In this document: positions 7,649 to 15,053 of the stretch, one piece after another
Position numbering within the stretch: position 1 is the first letter of the stretch
How the letters are laid out: each line of letters starts with the position of its first letter
Assembly (NCBI GenBank): GCA_035541455.1
Contig: DATKNH010000078.1
Span: 1 to 34,695, forward strand
Reading direction: 5' to 3'
From: Syntrophorhabdales bacterium
GTDB taxonomy: Bacteria > Desulfobacterota > Syntrophorhabdia > Syntrophorhabdales > WCHB1-27
Length of the DNA: 34,695 nucleotides
Program-made: the position numbers and the translations under genes
The notes under the pieces: generated by a model
Told to the model about the DNA's origin: nothing
The model's database searches: none
Seen by the model: the letters and a program-made list of their open reading frames with translations, nothing else

Positions 7649-7826
7649 CGATGGACGGCCGCTCGCTGCGCTCGCTAGGACGATCGTTCCACACGTGGAG
7701 CCAGGACGTTCGAAGAGAAGGGTATGTTCTCTGGCTATAGGCTCACGCATTGTCCGAGCCGAAGTCTCATCGTCCCTCGTCCGAATCGCGAAGCGATGAT
7801 CGTCTCCGCGAAGCGGTCGTCCATCG
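7649..7826. repeat. Imperfect long inverted repeat in 400-bp spacer
   Basis: The gap 7444-7844 between two divergent genes holds no credible gene. Its right half contains arms CGATGGACGGCCGCT (7649-7663) and AGCGGTCGTCCATCG (7812-7826), complementary at 14 of 15 bases and 148 bases apart. The right side also has two small GAA-loop hairpins, ATCGCGAAGCGAT (7785-7797) and CCGCGAAGCGG (7806-7816). The left half (7444-7648) shows nothing I can name. Confidence 0.55.
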
Positions 7827-7844
7827 GAAACAAAGGAGGGCAGC

Positions 7845-8486
7845 ATGAATGAATATCAGGAATGGTATGAACAACTGCGAGTAGAGAGAACTATGAAGGC
7901 ATTGCGGAAGAATAATTTCGATGCGCAGTTTGTCGCAAAGGCTCCTGACGCCCTGTCTGCAATTTTTAAAATGATCCCTGACGGTGCAACGGTCGGCGTG
8001 GGCGGGTCAATGACGCTCATCCAGATCGGCTTTTTTGAAGAAGCGGCCAGGCATCCAATCACGCTTATGAATCCCTCGCCCCAGCAGCTTACGCCTGAGG
8101 AATTCATAGAGGCACGGCGGCAGATCCTTCTGGCCGACGTATTCCTCTGCAGCAGCAATGCGGTAACCGAGGACGGCAAGCTCTACAACATCGACGGCAC
8201 CGGGAATCGCGTGGCGTCAATGACCTTTGGCCCGAAAAAGGTGATTCTAGTATGCGGGGTGAATAAGATAGTCAAGGACATGGAAGAGGCCCACAAGAGG
8301 GCTCAGGAGTGGGCTGCGCCCATGAACGCGAAGCGGCTCGCCCTGAAGACTCCCTGCGCGGAGACCGGTGTGTGCGCTGATTGCGCGTCTCCCCAGAGAA
8401 TATGCAATGTATATGTTGCGATGGCCAAGAAACCCTCGCGAACCGACATGACTGTGCTTCTCGTGGGCGAACCGTTGGGGCTTTGA
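7845..8486 (+). CDS. LUD-domain protein (LutC/YkgG-like)
   Basis: Protein of 213 residues made of one LUD domain. Seen: the glycine-rich TVGVGGSMTL near residue 47, NAVTEDGKLYNIDGTGNR near 103-120, and the C-terminal cysteine cluster CAETGVCADCASPQRICN typical of stand-alone LUD proteins. LutC is part of the LutABC lactate-oxidising system with iron-sulfur partners; no lutA or lutB is nearby, so lactate use is not shown here. Start ATG 7845 has AGGAGG at 7835-7840. The gene is followed closely by the helicase gene, which has its own promoter. Confidence 0.85.
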   Translation: MNEYQEWYEQLRVERTMKALRKNNFDAQFVAKAPDALSAIFKMIPDGATVGVGGSMTLIQIGFFEEAARHPITLMNPSPQQLTPEEFIEARRQILLADVFLCSSNAVTEDGKLYNIDGTGNRVASMTFGPKKVILVCGVNKIVKDMEEAHKRAQEWAAPMNAKRLALKTPCAETGVCADCASPQRICNVYVAMAKKPSRTDMTVLLVGEPLGL

Positions 8487-8501
8487 GGGGTGTGCCGCCG
8501 C

Positions 8502-8530
8502 TTAACAAAGTAGTACGAATGTTCTATACT
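8502..8530 (+). promoter_or_regulatory. Sigma-70 promoter at the helicase start codon
   Basis: TTAACA (8502-8507), a 17-nt spacer and TATACT (8525-8530) match consensus at 5 of 6 positions each. The expected transcription start, near 8537, falls on the ATG at 8536, so the mRNA would be leaderless or would start translation at the GTG at 8551. Confidence 0.6.
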
Positions 8531-8535
8531 ATGTC

Positions 8536-10569
8536 ATGGATGTGAGGAACGTGGGTCAAAGTATTAGAGAGCAGCTTAACGAGAGACAGTATGAGGCGGC
8601 GACCAGCGCCACAGGCCCTGTTCTGGTTATCGCTGGGGCCGGAAGCGGCAAGACGAGAGTGATCGAATTCCGTGTCCGTCACCTGGTGGAGTCGGGTGTC
8701 AGCCCGGCTTCTATCCTGCTTTTGACCTTTACGAGGCGCGCTGCCCAGGAGATGATATCGCGGGCTGCCAAGAGTGACCCGCGGTGCCAGGGGGTGGAGG
8801 GAGGCACGTTCCATTCTTTTGCCAACAAAGTGCTGCGCACGTACAGCCATTACTTCGGCCTACCCAATACCTTTACCATCTACGATGAGGCAGATGCTGA
8901 GGAGGCCATACACCGCTGTGCAATGCAGCTTGGGTTTTACGCGAGAGAAAAGAGACGGCCCAGAAAGGAGATGCTCAGAAAGATCATCAGCATGGCGCTC
9001 AACAAGGAGATGCGCCTGGAAGATATACTCGCCAGGTACTATTCACCCTTTCTTCAGTATGCAGACGAGATCAAAGCTCTCCGCCAGAAGTACGTGGAGT
9101 ACAAAATTGCCTCACAATGCCTCGACTATGACGATCTGCTTCTCTATTTGAAGCTCCTTCTGGAGGACGCAAAGATCCGCCATCAGCTGTCGGATGTGTA
9201 TCAGTACATCATGGTGGATGAGTTCCAGGATACGAACGTTCTTCAGGCGGATATTGCCTATCGCCTGGCTGAGCGCCACGAACGCATCCTGGTGGTTGGA
9301 GACGATACCCAGAGTATCTACTCCTTCAGGGGCGCCAACCACGAGAACATCATGAAATTTCCCGAAAAGTTTCCGACCTGCAGGATCATCACTCTGGAGG
9401 AGAACTATAGGAGCACCCAGGCGATACTGGACGTAGGCAATGCCATCCTGCAGAACATGCAGCACAAATATGAGAAGACTCTCCGGGCGGTGAAGAAAGA
9501 GGATGGGGAAAAACCTTACCTTGTCTACTTCAAAGACGCGTACGAGGAAGCGGCGTGGGTTGCCGAGAAGATCAAAGCCTTCTATGACCAGGGAATGGAA
9601 TTATCGCATCAGTGTATTCTCTTCCGGTCCGCCTATATTACCATTCCTCTTCAGACAGAATTGAGCAGGAGGAATATACCGTTTGCCGTGTATGGTGGGC
9701 TCAAGTTTTACGAAACTGCTCACGTAAAGGACGTGATCGCCCACCTGAAACTTTTTGTCAATCCCAGGGACGAGCTGGCCTGGATGCGCGTGCTCCTGCT
9801 TGTTCCCGGTGTAGGCCCCAAAACGGCAGAGAAGCTCCTGGCAGAGATCGGCGCCTGCCGAACGCTTGGAGCCATGGTCAGTGACGTGATTGAAAGGCAT
9901 GCAAAGGGAGGCGGAGCTTACGCAGAAAGGCTCGGGCTCCTGCGAGAGTTTTTTGTATCGGCTCAGCGGGCGACGAGTCCCGGTCAGACTTGTCAGGCTG
10001 TGCTCGACTACTACGAACCGGTGATGAGAGAAAAATTTGATCTCGACTGGCACCTCCGCAAAAACGACCTGGAGGCCGTGGCGCAGATCGCCGAACGCTA
10101 CGCGTCGATGCGCGATCTTCTGGTCGACCTCGCGATTGAGCCTCCCGAACGAGGCGTCAGGGATTTTCACGACACGGTGTGGGAGCGGCCGCTCATTCTT
10201 TCGACGATCCATTCGGCAAAGGGGCTCGAGTGGCGCAATGTCTTTCTCATCGGTGCGATAGACGGTGTGCTGCCTTCAAGCTATACCACTCACGATGAGG
10301 AAGGACTGGAAGAGGAACACCGATTGCTGTATGTGGCTGTGACGAGGGCACGGGAAAGGCTTTACATTCTCGCCCATCACGAGGGGCGCAATAACGGCAT
10401 ACACACATTCAACAGGCTCTCCCGTTTCATCGATGCGGCCAATGTGCGCGCTGTGCTCGATCAGAAGCCTGCTTTTCCGAGCGCTGCCGCTCAGGAAGCG
10501 GATGTTCAGGTAACGCAGGCTTACGACAGGGGAGAACTCTTGTCGAAACTCCTCGGCTCCCTCAAGTGA
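8536..10569 (+). CDS. UvrD/PcrA/Rep-type ATP-dependent DNA helicase
   Basis: Protein of 677 residues with the superfamily 1A motifs in order: Q motif LNERQYEAA (14-22), Walker A AGAGSGKT (33-40), motif II VDEFQDTN, motif III DDTQSIYSFRGA, motif IV ENYRST, motif V TIHSAKGLEW and motif VI VAVTRARERLYI. The length and the motif set fit UvrD/PcrA/Rep, a 3'-5' helicase used in repair and replication restart; I cannot tell which subtype. ATG 8536 has no Shine-Dalgarno sequence, while the in-frame GTG 8551 has GAGG a few bases upstream, so the start is open. No partner gene is adjacent. Confidence 0.9.
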   Translation: MDVRNVGQSIREQLNERQYEAATSATGPVLVIAGAGSGKTRVIEFRVRHLVESGVSPASILLLTFTRRAAQEMISRAAKSDPRCQGVEGGTFHSFANKVLRTYSHYFGLPNTFTIYDEADAEEAIHRCAMQLGFYAREKRRPRKEMLRKIISMALNKEMRLEDILARYYSPFLQYADEIKALRQKYVEYKIASQCLDYDDLLLYLKLLLEDAKIRHQLSDVYQYIMVDEFQDTNVLQADIAYRLAERHERILVVGDDTQSIYSFRGANHENIMKFPEKFPTCRIITLEENYRSTQAILDVGNAILQNMQHKYEKTLRAVKKEDGEKPYLVYFKDAYEEAAWVAEKIKAFYDQGMELSHQCILFRSAYITIPLQTELSRRNIPFAVYGGLKFYETAHVKDVIAHLKLFVNPRDELAWMRVLLLVPGVGPKTAEKLLAEIGACRTLGAMVSDVIERHAKGGGAYAERLGLLREFFVSAQRATSPGQTCQAVLDYYEPVMREKFDLDWHLRKNDLEAVAQIAERYASMRDLLVDLAIEPPERGVRDFHDTVWERPLILSTIHSAKGLEWRNVFLIGAIDGVLPSSYTTHDEEGLEEEHRLLYVAVTRARERLYILAHHEGRNNGIHTFNRLSRFIDAANVRAVLDQKPAFPSAAAQEADVQVTQAYDRGELLSKLLGSLK

Positions 10570-10571
10570 CG

Positions 10572-10600
10572 TTGACATTTTTTTGCACTAGATATAGATT
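10572..10600 (+). promoter_or_regulatory. Possible sigma-70 promoter after the helicase gene
   Basis: A perfect -35 TTGACA (10572-10577) lies two bases after the helicase stop. At 17-nt spacing the -10 is TAGATT (4 of 6); TATAGA fits better but at 15 nt. If active, it would give the phospholipase-like gene a leader of about 230 nt. Confidence 0.4.
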
Positions 10601-10602
10601 TC

Positions 10603-10818
10603 CACGGGCAAGCCCGTGATACTGTGAGCGCTACGCGTGCCGCGGAAAGAAGACGCCTTCACCCACGCACAAGTGCGTGGTCCTCGGCTGCTCGCGTCGC
10701 CCGCTGAAATCTACCCAGCGAGCACGGCGACCGGGTACCCGCAGCCGCAGAGCGGCTGGAGGGTGGAGGGGAAGCTCTGACGGCTTTGCCGGTGGAGGGG
10801 GCGACGCGAGCCCCGGGA
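10603..10818 (+). repeat. Cluster of short GC-rich hairpins upstream of phospholipase gene
   Basis: No gene is credible in 10570-10839. The spacer is packed with perfect short inverted repeats: CACGGGCAAGCCCGTG (10603-10618), an 8-bp stem with AA centre CCACGCACAAGTGCGTGG (10663-10680), CAGCCGC/GCGGCTG with AGA loop (10742-10758), CGGC/GCCG with TTT loop from 10781, and GGGGC/GCCCC near 10797-10814. GTCGCC/GGCGAC around 10695-10731 gives a longer stem. Function unknown: a structured leader or an intergenic repeat family. Confidence 0.6.
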
Positions 10819-10839
10819 AGAGTAAAGGGAGGTGAGACC

Positions 10840-11769
10840 ATGGCGGGAACATTCACCCACTGGATGGTAGTTGAGGAGGCTCTAGACAAATATAACGGCT
10901 TGACTCGTAAGCACCCCTATTTTTCAACTATTCTCGGCCTCAATCACTTTGTTTGCCTCGGTGCTGTGGGCCCTGACTATCCATATCTCACAGAGCTTCT
11001 CGGCAATTATATCAAGATCCACAGCTGGGCGGACAGGATGCACTACGAGAACACAGGCGAATTTATTCGCCGCGGCATTCAAAACCTGGTCAGCCTCGGC
11101 GGAAGCGCGTTCGCTACGTGCCTTGCGTGGCTCTCCGGCTTTGCGACGCACGTAGTTACGGATTCGGTGATTCATCCTGTGGTGAACGCGATCGTGGGGC
11201 CCTATATCTTCAACAAGACAGAACATCGTCACTGTGAGCTTACACAGGATACGTACATATTTCACGAGATTAAAGGCATCGAGCTTAACTATGGTCAGTA
11301 TGTCGGTCTGTTCCGTATGTGTTCTGGCACGGGAAGCACGATCAACGGCGACCTCGGCCGCTTCTGGAGCGATACGCTCAAAGCGACTCACCCGGCAGCC
11401 GTCCAACATTTCGACAAGATAGATCCTGACGCCTGGCACAGGAACTTCCTCTCCAGGATCAGCTCTGCTGCTGATCCGGTACCTGCGTTTCGCCATTTCG
11501 AGGAGGAGACTAATCTGAGCTACAAGAAAACGGGCGAGATCACGCCGGAAGAGAGGACCCGTTTTGTAGACCAGGTGAAGCTTCCGGCCGGCAGATCAGG
11601 TTCATTCAGAACAGATGCATTCGATAAGGCAGTTGCCGCGGTCGTCGACGTGTGGGGCCGTCTCTTCGCCGACATCCAAAACCGTAACCCCGACGGATCT
11701 TCCGCATACATCAAGAACTGGAACCTGGATACCGGGGTCAATGAAGATAGACCCGATTATTGGTCTTGA
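10840..11769 (+). CDS. Zinc-dependent phospholipase C-like protein
   Basis: Protein of 309 residues resembling the zinc-dependent phospholipase C fold (PF00882 type). Metal-ligand-like positions: THW at 6-8, GAVGPDYPY near 42-50, HSWADRMHYENT near 64, and GFATHVVTDSVIHP near 100-115, with further HRH later. No signal peptide or membrane helix is obvious, so it may act in the cytoplasm despite the family name. ATG 10840 is preceded by GGGAGGTGA at ideal spacing; an earlier in-frame start lies in the hairpin-rich spacer and is rejected. It is followed after 11 bases by a small lipoprotein gene, probably co-transcribed. Substrate unknown. Confidence 0.8.
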   Translation: MAGTFTHWMVVEEALDKYNGLTRKHPYFSTILGLNHFVCLGAVGPDYPYLTELLGNYIKIHSWADRMHYENTGEFIRRGIQNLVSLGGSAFATCLAWLSGFATHVVTDSVIHPVVNAIVGPYIFNKTEHRHCELTQDTYIFHEIKGIELNYGQYVGLFRMCSGTGSTINGDLGRFWSDTLKATHPAAVQHFDKIDPDAWHRNFLSRISSAADPVPAFRHFEEETNLSYKKTGEITPEERTRFVDQVKLPAGRSGSFRTDAFDKAVAAVVDVWGRLFADIQNRNPDGSSAYIKNWNLDTGVNEDRPDYWS

Positions 11770-11780
11770 AGGAGAATATC

Positions 11781-12233
11781 ATGCGACGCTTTGTCCTGCA
11801 GATGGCCGCGTTCCTGCTTGTCGCCTTGATCGCAGGCTGTAACCACGGCGGTTCCTTGAAGTCCAGCGAGGAGCAGACACGGGAGTACTCTGCCACTGCT
11901 GTGTCGCTTTCTGATTTTTCGATGAAGGTCATTGCATACTTCCAGTCACAGGGTCAGTCTGTGCCGGAGACGTTTGATGCAGGCCAATTCTTCACGGTTC
12001 TCGAGAAGACGTATCCGGATCAGGATAGGGTGAACTCGATACGAGGTAGCTACAAGGTGTCTGCGCGGCCTCTGGAAGGGGGCTATTCAGTCATGCTCTG
12101 CGACATGCGGGAAGACAGAAAGATTATGGAAGACCTGAGCTGCCACCTGAATCGTGTTGAAATCAGGTCGTGGGAAGGAGACAAGCCGGCCCCTTGCGTA
12201 TTCGAGGATAACTGGAAGCAGTACTGTCAATGA
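11781..12233 (+). CDS. Small lipoprotein of unknown function
   Basis: Protein of 150 residues with a standard lipoprotein signal: Arg2-Arg3, hydrophobic core, then LIAGC with Cys20. The rest is mixed alpha/beta with four later cysteines, three of them in the last 50 residues, suggesting a disulfide-bonded periplasmic domain. ATG 11781 follows GAAGGAGA at good spacing. Close downstream of the phospholipase-like gene, so probably in the same transcript. I do not recognise the family. The 105-bp gap after it shows no gene. Confidence 0.7.
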   Translation: MRRFVLQMAAFLLVALIAGCNHGGSLKSSEEQTREYSATAVSLSDFSMKVIAYFQSQGQSVPETFDAGQFFTVLEKTYPDQDRVNSIRGSYKVSARPLEGGYSVMLCDMREDRKIMEDLSCHLNRVEIRSWEGDKPAPCVFEDNWKQYCQ

Positions 12234-12338
12234 ATCGGTAGAGATACCTCGCGCCAAGGCTCTCCCTGCCTCGTGTGCACAGTGATGAGAGCCGAGGCCG
12301 ATGCCTGTATCCCTTACCTTCTTTGTGCCGGGCCGTAC

Positions 12339-13328
12339 TTAGACTTTAGTTCTCAAAGCCCGGGTAATATCTTCAACCAATCCTTTTGAACCCACGTAGA
12401 GAGCCGTTCGTTGATGGTGTTTCTCCGGAACAATGTCCAGGATAGGGATCGCTTTTTCATTCACGGCCATTCCGCCGGCTTCCTGACACATGAAGGCGAC
12501 GACGGCCGCTTCATACATGAGGCGGAGTTTGCCTTCAGGACGGTTCTTTTTCGGGTTCGGGTGGTTGACGATGGCCGGGTACATGAACATGCCGCCGTTT
12601 GCAAGTATCCTGTGAAAATCGCCTGCCAGAGCTCCAAGGTACCTGAAGGCATACTTGGGCTCGTTCTCGTTGATCCATTGCTGCACAGGTTTTGCGTAGG
12701 TGGCCAGGTTGGCTGCGTTGAACGACAGTTCCCACGTCTTGGGATCTTCAGGGAGCATCATTCGGGTTGGCCTGACGAAATTCATCGTCTCGTCCATGTG
12801 AAAGCGCCACGTGCCGGCGTCTTTCAGACCGATCGTGAAGGTGCCCGTGGGAATCACGAACATTCCGGCAGCGATGTAATCTTTCCCGGCCCTCAAGTGG
12901 CTATCCTCGTCACCGTTGAGGTTACGTTTGGCGATGCCGAAAAGAAAGCCGACAGGAAGGCCGTGAGCGACATTCGATGAGCCGTCCAGGGGATCGAAAT
13001 AGACAAAGTAGCGCCCCCCCTTGGGATTGATCTGAACTATCTCTTCGGATTCTTCGCTGACCGCATGGATGACCCTTTCGGATGCCCTGAGATAGTGGAT
13101 GGTGATCTCGTGGGCTATCTGGTCCATGGCCATCTGGTCTTCGCCCTGTACGTTGACTGAACCAGCCAGACCGAGATTGCCTTTCAAGGCCCCTGTGAGA
13201 TAGTAGTACTGGATGTGCTTTGCTGCACTGATAAGTGCGTCCAGGAGGATTAAAAAGTGGTACGTGCGGTTATGTTTTTCTTGGTGCTGCAGAAGGAAGC
13301 TGTTAAACGTCTGCTCAAATCTCATCAT
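12339..13328 (-). CDS. fbp: Fructose-1,6-bisphosphatase, class I
   Basis: Protein of 329 residues. Hydrolyses fructose 1,6-bisphosphate to fructose 6-phosphate in gluconeogenesis. Diagnostic motif DPLDGSSN (metal and phosphate site) lies about a third of the way in, and the substrate-site segment GKLRLMYEAA with the Glu-containing QEAGG lies near the C-terminus; length is that of the class I family. Two ATG codons stand next to each other (13328 and 13325); 13328 is used because AAAGGAG is then 5 bases away. A strong minus-strand promoter lies about 100 bases upstream. It is divergent from the POT transporter. Confidence 0.95.
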   Translation of the reverse strand: MMRFEQTFNSFLLQHQEKHNRTYHFLILLDALISAAKHIQYYYLTGALKGNLGLAGSVNVQGEDQMAMDQIAHEITIHYLRASERVIHAVSEESEEIVQINPKGGRYFVYFDPLDGSSNVAHGLPVGFLFGIAKRNLNGDEDSHLRAGKDYIAAGMFVIPTGTFTIGLKDAGTWRFHMDETMNFVRPTRMMLPEDPKTWELSFNAANLATYAKPVQQWINENEPKYAFRYLGALAGDFHRILANGGMFMYPAIVNHPNPKKNRPEGKLRLMYEAAVVAFMCQEAGGMAVNEKAIPILDIVPEKHHQRTALYVGSKGLVEDITRALRTKV

Positions 13329-13433
13329 AGCGTCTCCTTTCACTATGTCGATAAGCCCTCGTTGTGCCGTACCCGGGGGCTGTGATTGAGGCCCGCGCTA
13401 AACGAAAGGATTTGTGTCCGCTGATCGTATACA

Positions 13434-13462
13434 ATTCTACTCCCTCGAAATGCTCTTTTCAA
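13434..13462 (-). promoter_or_regulatory. Sigma-70 promoter for fbp
   Basis: On the minus strand TTGAAA, a 17-nt spacer and TAGAAT match consensus at 5 of 6 positions in each box. Transcription should start near 13427, giving fbp a leader of about 100 nt. The promoter is divergent from the one at 13488-13516. Confidence 0.6.
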
Positions 13463-13487
13463 CTTCTTCTGACCCTACGCCGGGAAT

Positions 13488-13516
13488 TTGACTCGAAGGG
13501 TTTTTCCTCTTATCAT
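13488..13516 (+). promoter_or_regulatory. Sigma-70 promoter for the POT transporter
   Basis: TTGACT, 17-nt spacer, TATCAT: 5 of 6 matches in each box. Predicted transcription start near 13523. The inverted pair GACTCA/TGAGTC lies in the early leader at about 13550-13572 and could form a small hairpin. Confidence 0.55.
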
Positions 13517-13601
13517 GTGGGTCGGTAAGTATGACCGTACGGAGGCGCCTGACTCAGCGCGCGTCGTGAGTCCCGACCGATGGTGAAAGCATCTCGTATC
13601 C

Positions 13602-15023
13602 TTGCAATATCGGGAAGCGCTAAGCCGGTTTGCGGCGCGCGCGCAACCTGTGAATGTATCCCGCTCGGCCCTGGCTTTGGGGCGAGGAGGTTTCCTGGAC
13701 GCAGATAGCAGGAGCATTCCTCCGGGCTTCTTTTCCTCAAGTCTGACAGGCTCACATCCCAAGGGACTCTACTTTCTTTTTTTCACAGAAATGTGGGAGC
13801 GTTTCTCCTATTACGGGATGAAAGCGCTCCTTGTCTACTATATGATGAAGCACCTTCTTTTCAGCCAGGAGCAAGCTTCTCACATATACGGGCTTTATAC
13901 GGGCTTTGTTTATTTCACGCCTTTTTTCGGAGGACTGCTTGCAGACAGGGTTCTGGGGCAGCGCAGGACAGTCGTGCTCGGGGCAGTCCTCATGGCCATC
14001 GGTCACTTCCTTATGGCTCTTGACCGCTTGTTTTTCCCAGCCCTGATTTTTCTGATTCTCGGCAATGGCGCTTTCAAGCCGAATATTTCCACCCAGGTCG
14101 GCGCTCTCTATCGCCCCGGGGATCACAGGCGCGACCGGGCCTTCAGCATTTTCTATCTTGGCATCAATCTCGGGGCGTTGTTGTCACCTCTCGTGTGCGG
14201 AACTCTCGGCGAGCTGTACGGATGGCATTACGGGTTTGCTGCTGCCGGTGTGGGTATGCTCATCGGACTTGCGATCTACCTCGCAGGTCAGAAGCACCTC
14301 GCACCGGACTATCTCACGGAGCGAAAGGCAGGAGGCGCTTCCGGGAAAGAGCGCCTGAATAGTGATGAGCGAAGCAAAATAGCCGGCCTGCTCGTGCTGA
14401 TGGTATTTGCGATCGTTTTCTGGGGAGTCTATGAGCAGCAAGGTAATACGCTGGCACTGTGGGTAGACGTCAATACAGACCGCTATATTCTGGGATGGGA
14501 GATGCCCGCATCCTGGTTTCAGGCGTTCAACCCGGCCATGATCATTCTCTTCACGCCTGCCATCACCAGTGTCTGGTTGTGGCAATCCAGGCGGGGCAAA
14601 GAACCTTCGAGCGTATCCAAAATGGCAGCAGGATGCATGTTGCTGGGCGTTTCCTTTCTCGTCATGGTCATTGCCGCGCACCTCGGAACAGAGCAGAAAA
14701 AGGTGAGTATATGGTGGCTGACCACATGTACGGCTATCTTCACGGTCGGCGAACTTTTTCTGTCCCCCGTGGGCCTTTCATTGGTGACGAAGCTTGCGCC
14801 GGCGCGCATGGTTTCCATGCTGATGGGGATCTGGTTTCTCTCCAGTTTTGGGGGCAATTATCTGGCAGGCTATCTTGGTACGTTTTGGGAAAGAATGTCG
14901 AAGGAGAGTTTTTTCCTGATGCTCTCTGTTCTCGCGCTGGCAGCTGGTTTGGGCATGCTTGCAGTGCTGAGACCACTCAAGAAGGCCATAGGCCACGGCG
15001 TAACAAAGGGAGTCGATGTCTGA
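13602..15023 (+). CDS. POT/PTR2-family proton-coupled peptide transporter
   Basis: Up to 473 residues from a TTG at 13602; membrane-spanning almost throughout. Family hallmarks: the proton-coupling motif E-x-x-E-R-F in FFTEMWERFSYYG, PTR2 signature 1 around GGLLADRVLGQRRTV, and signature 2 FYLGINLGALLSP. Imports di- and tripeptides with protons. The start is uncertain: TTG 13602 and GTG 13650 have no ribosome binding site, whereas a CTG at 13695 follows GAGGAGG by 4 bases and would give the short N-terminus usual for the family. The end is followed after 30 bases by an acyl-CoA synthetase gene that may share its transcript. Confidence 0.85.
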   Translation: MQYREALSRFAARAQPVNVSRSALALGRGGFLDADSRSIPPGFFSSSLTGSHPKGLYFLFFTEMWERFSYYGMKALLVYYMMKHLLFSQEQASHIYGLYTGFVYFTPFFGGLLADRVLGQRRTVVLGAVLMAIGHFLMALDRLFFPALIFLILGNGAFKPNISTQVGALYRPGDHRRDRAFSIFYLGINLGALLSPLVCGTLGELYGWHYGFAAAGVGMLIGLAIYLAGQKHLAPDYLTERKAGGASGKERLNSDERSKIAGLLVLMVFAIVFWGVYEQQGNTLALWVDVNTDRYILGWEMPASWFQAFNPAMIILFTPAITSVWLWQSRRGKEPSSVSKMAAGCMLLGVSFLVMVIAAHLGTEQKKVSIWWLTTCTAIFTVGELFLSPVGLSLVTKLAPARMVSMLMGIWFLSSFGGNYLAGYLGTFWERMSKESFFLMLSVLALAAGLGMLAVLRPLKKAIGHGVTKGVDV

Positions 15024-15053
15024 CACCGGGATAAGAAGGGGGTAAGAGTAAGC

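Noticed and set aside
7370-7846. Minus-strand open frame of 158 codons across the spacer
   Set aside because: It overlaps the start of the YchF-like gene in another frame and the repeat region; composition is not protein-like.
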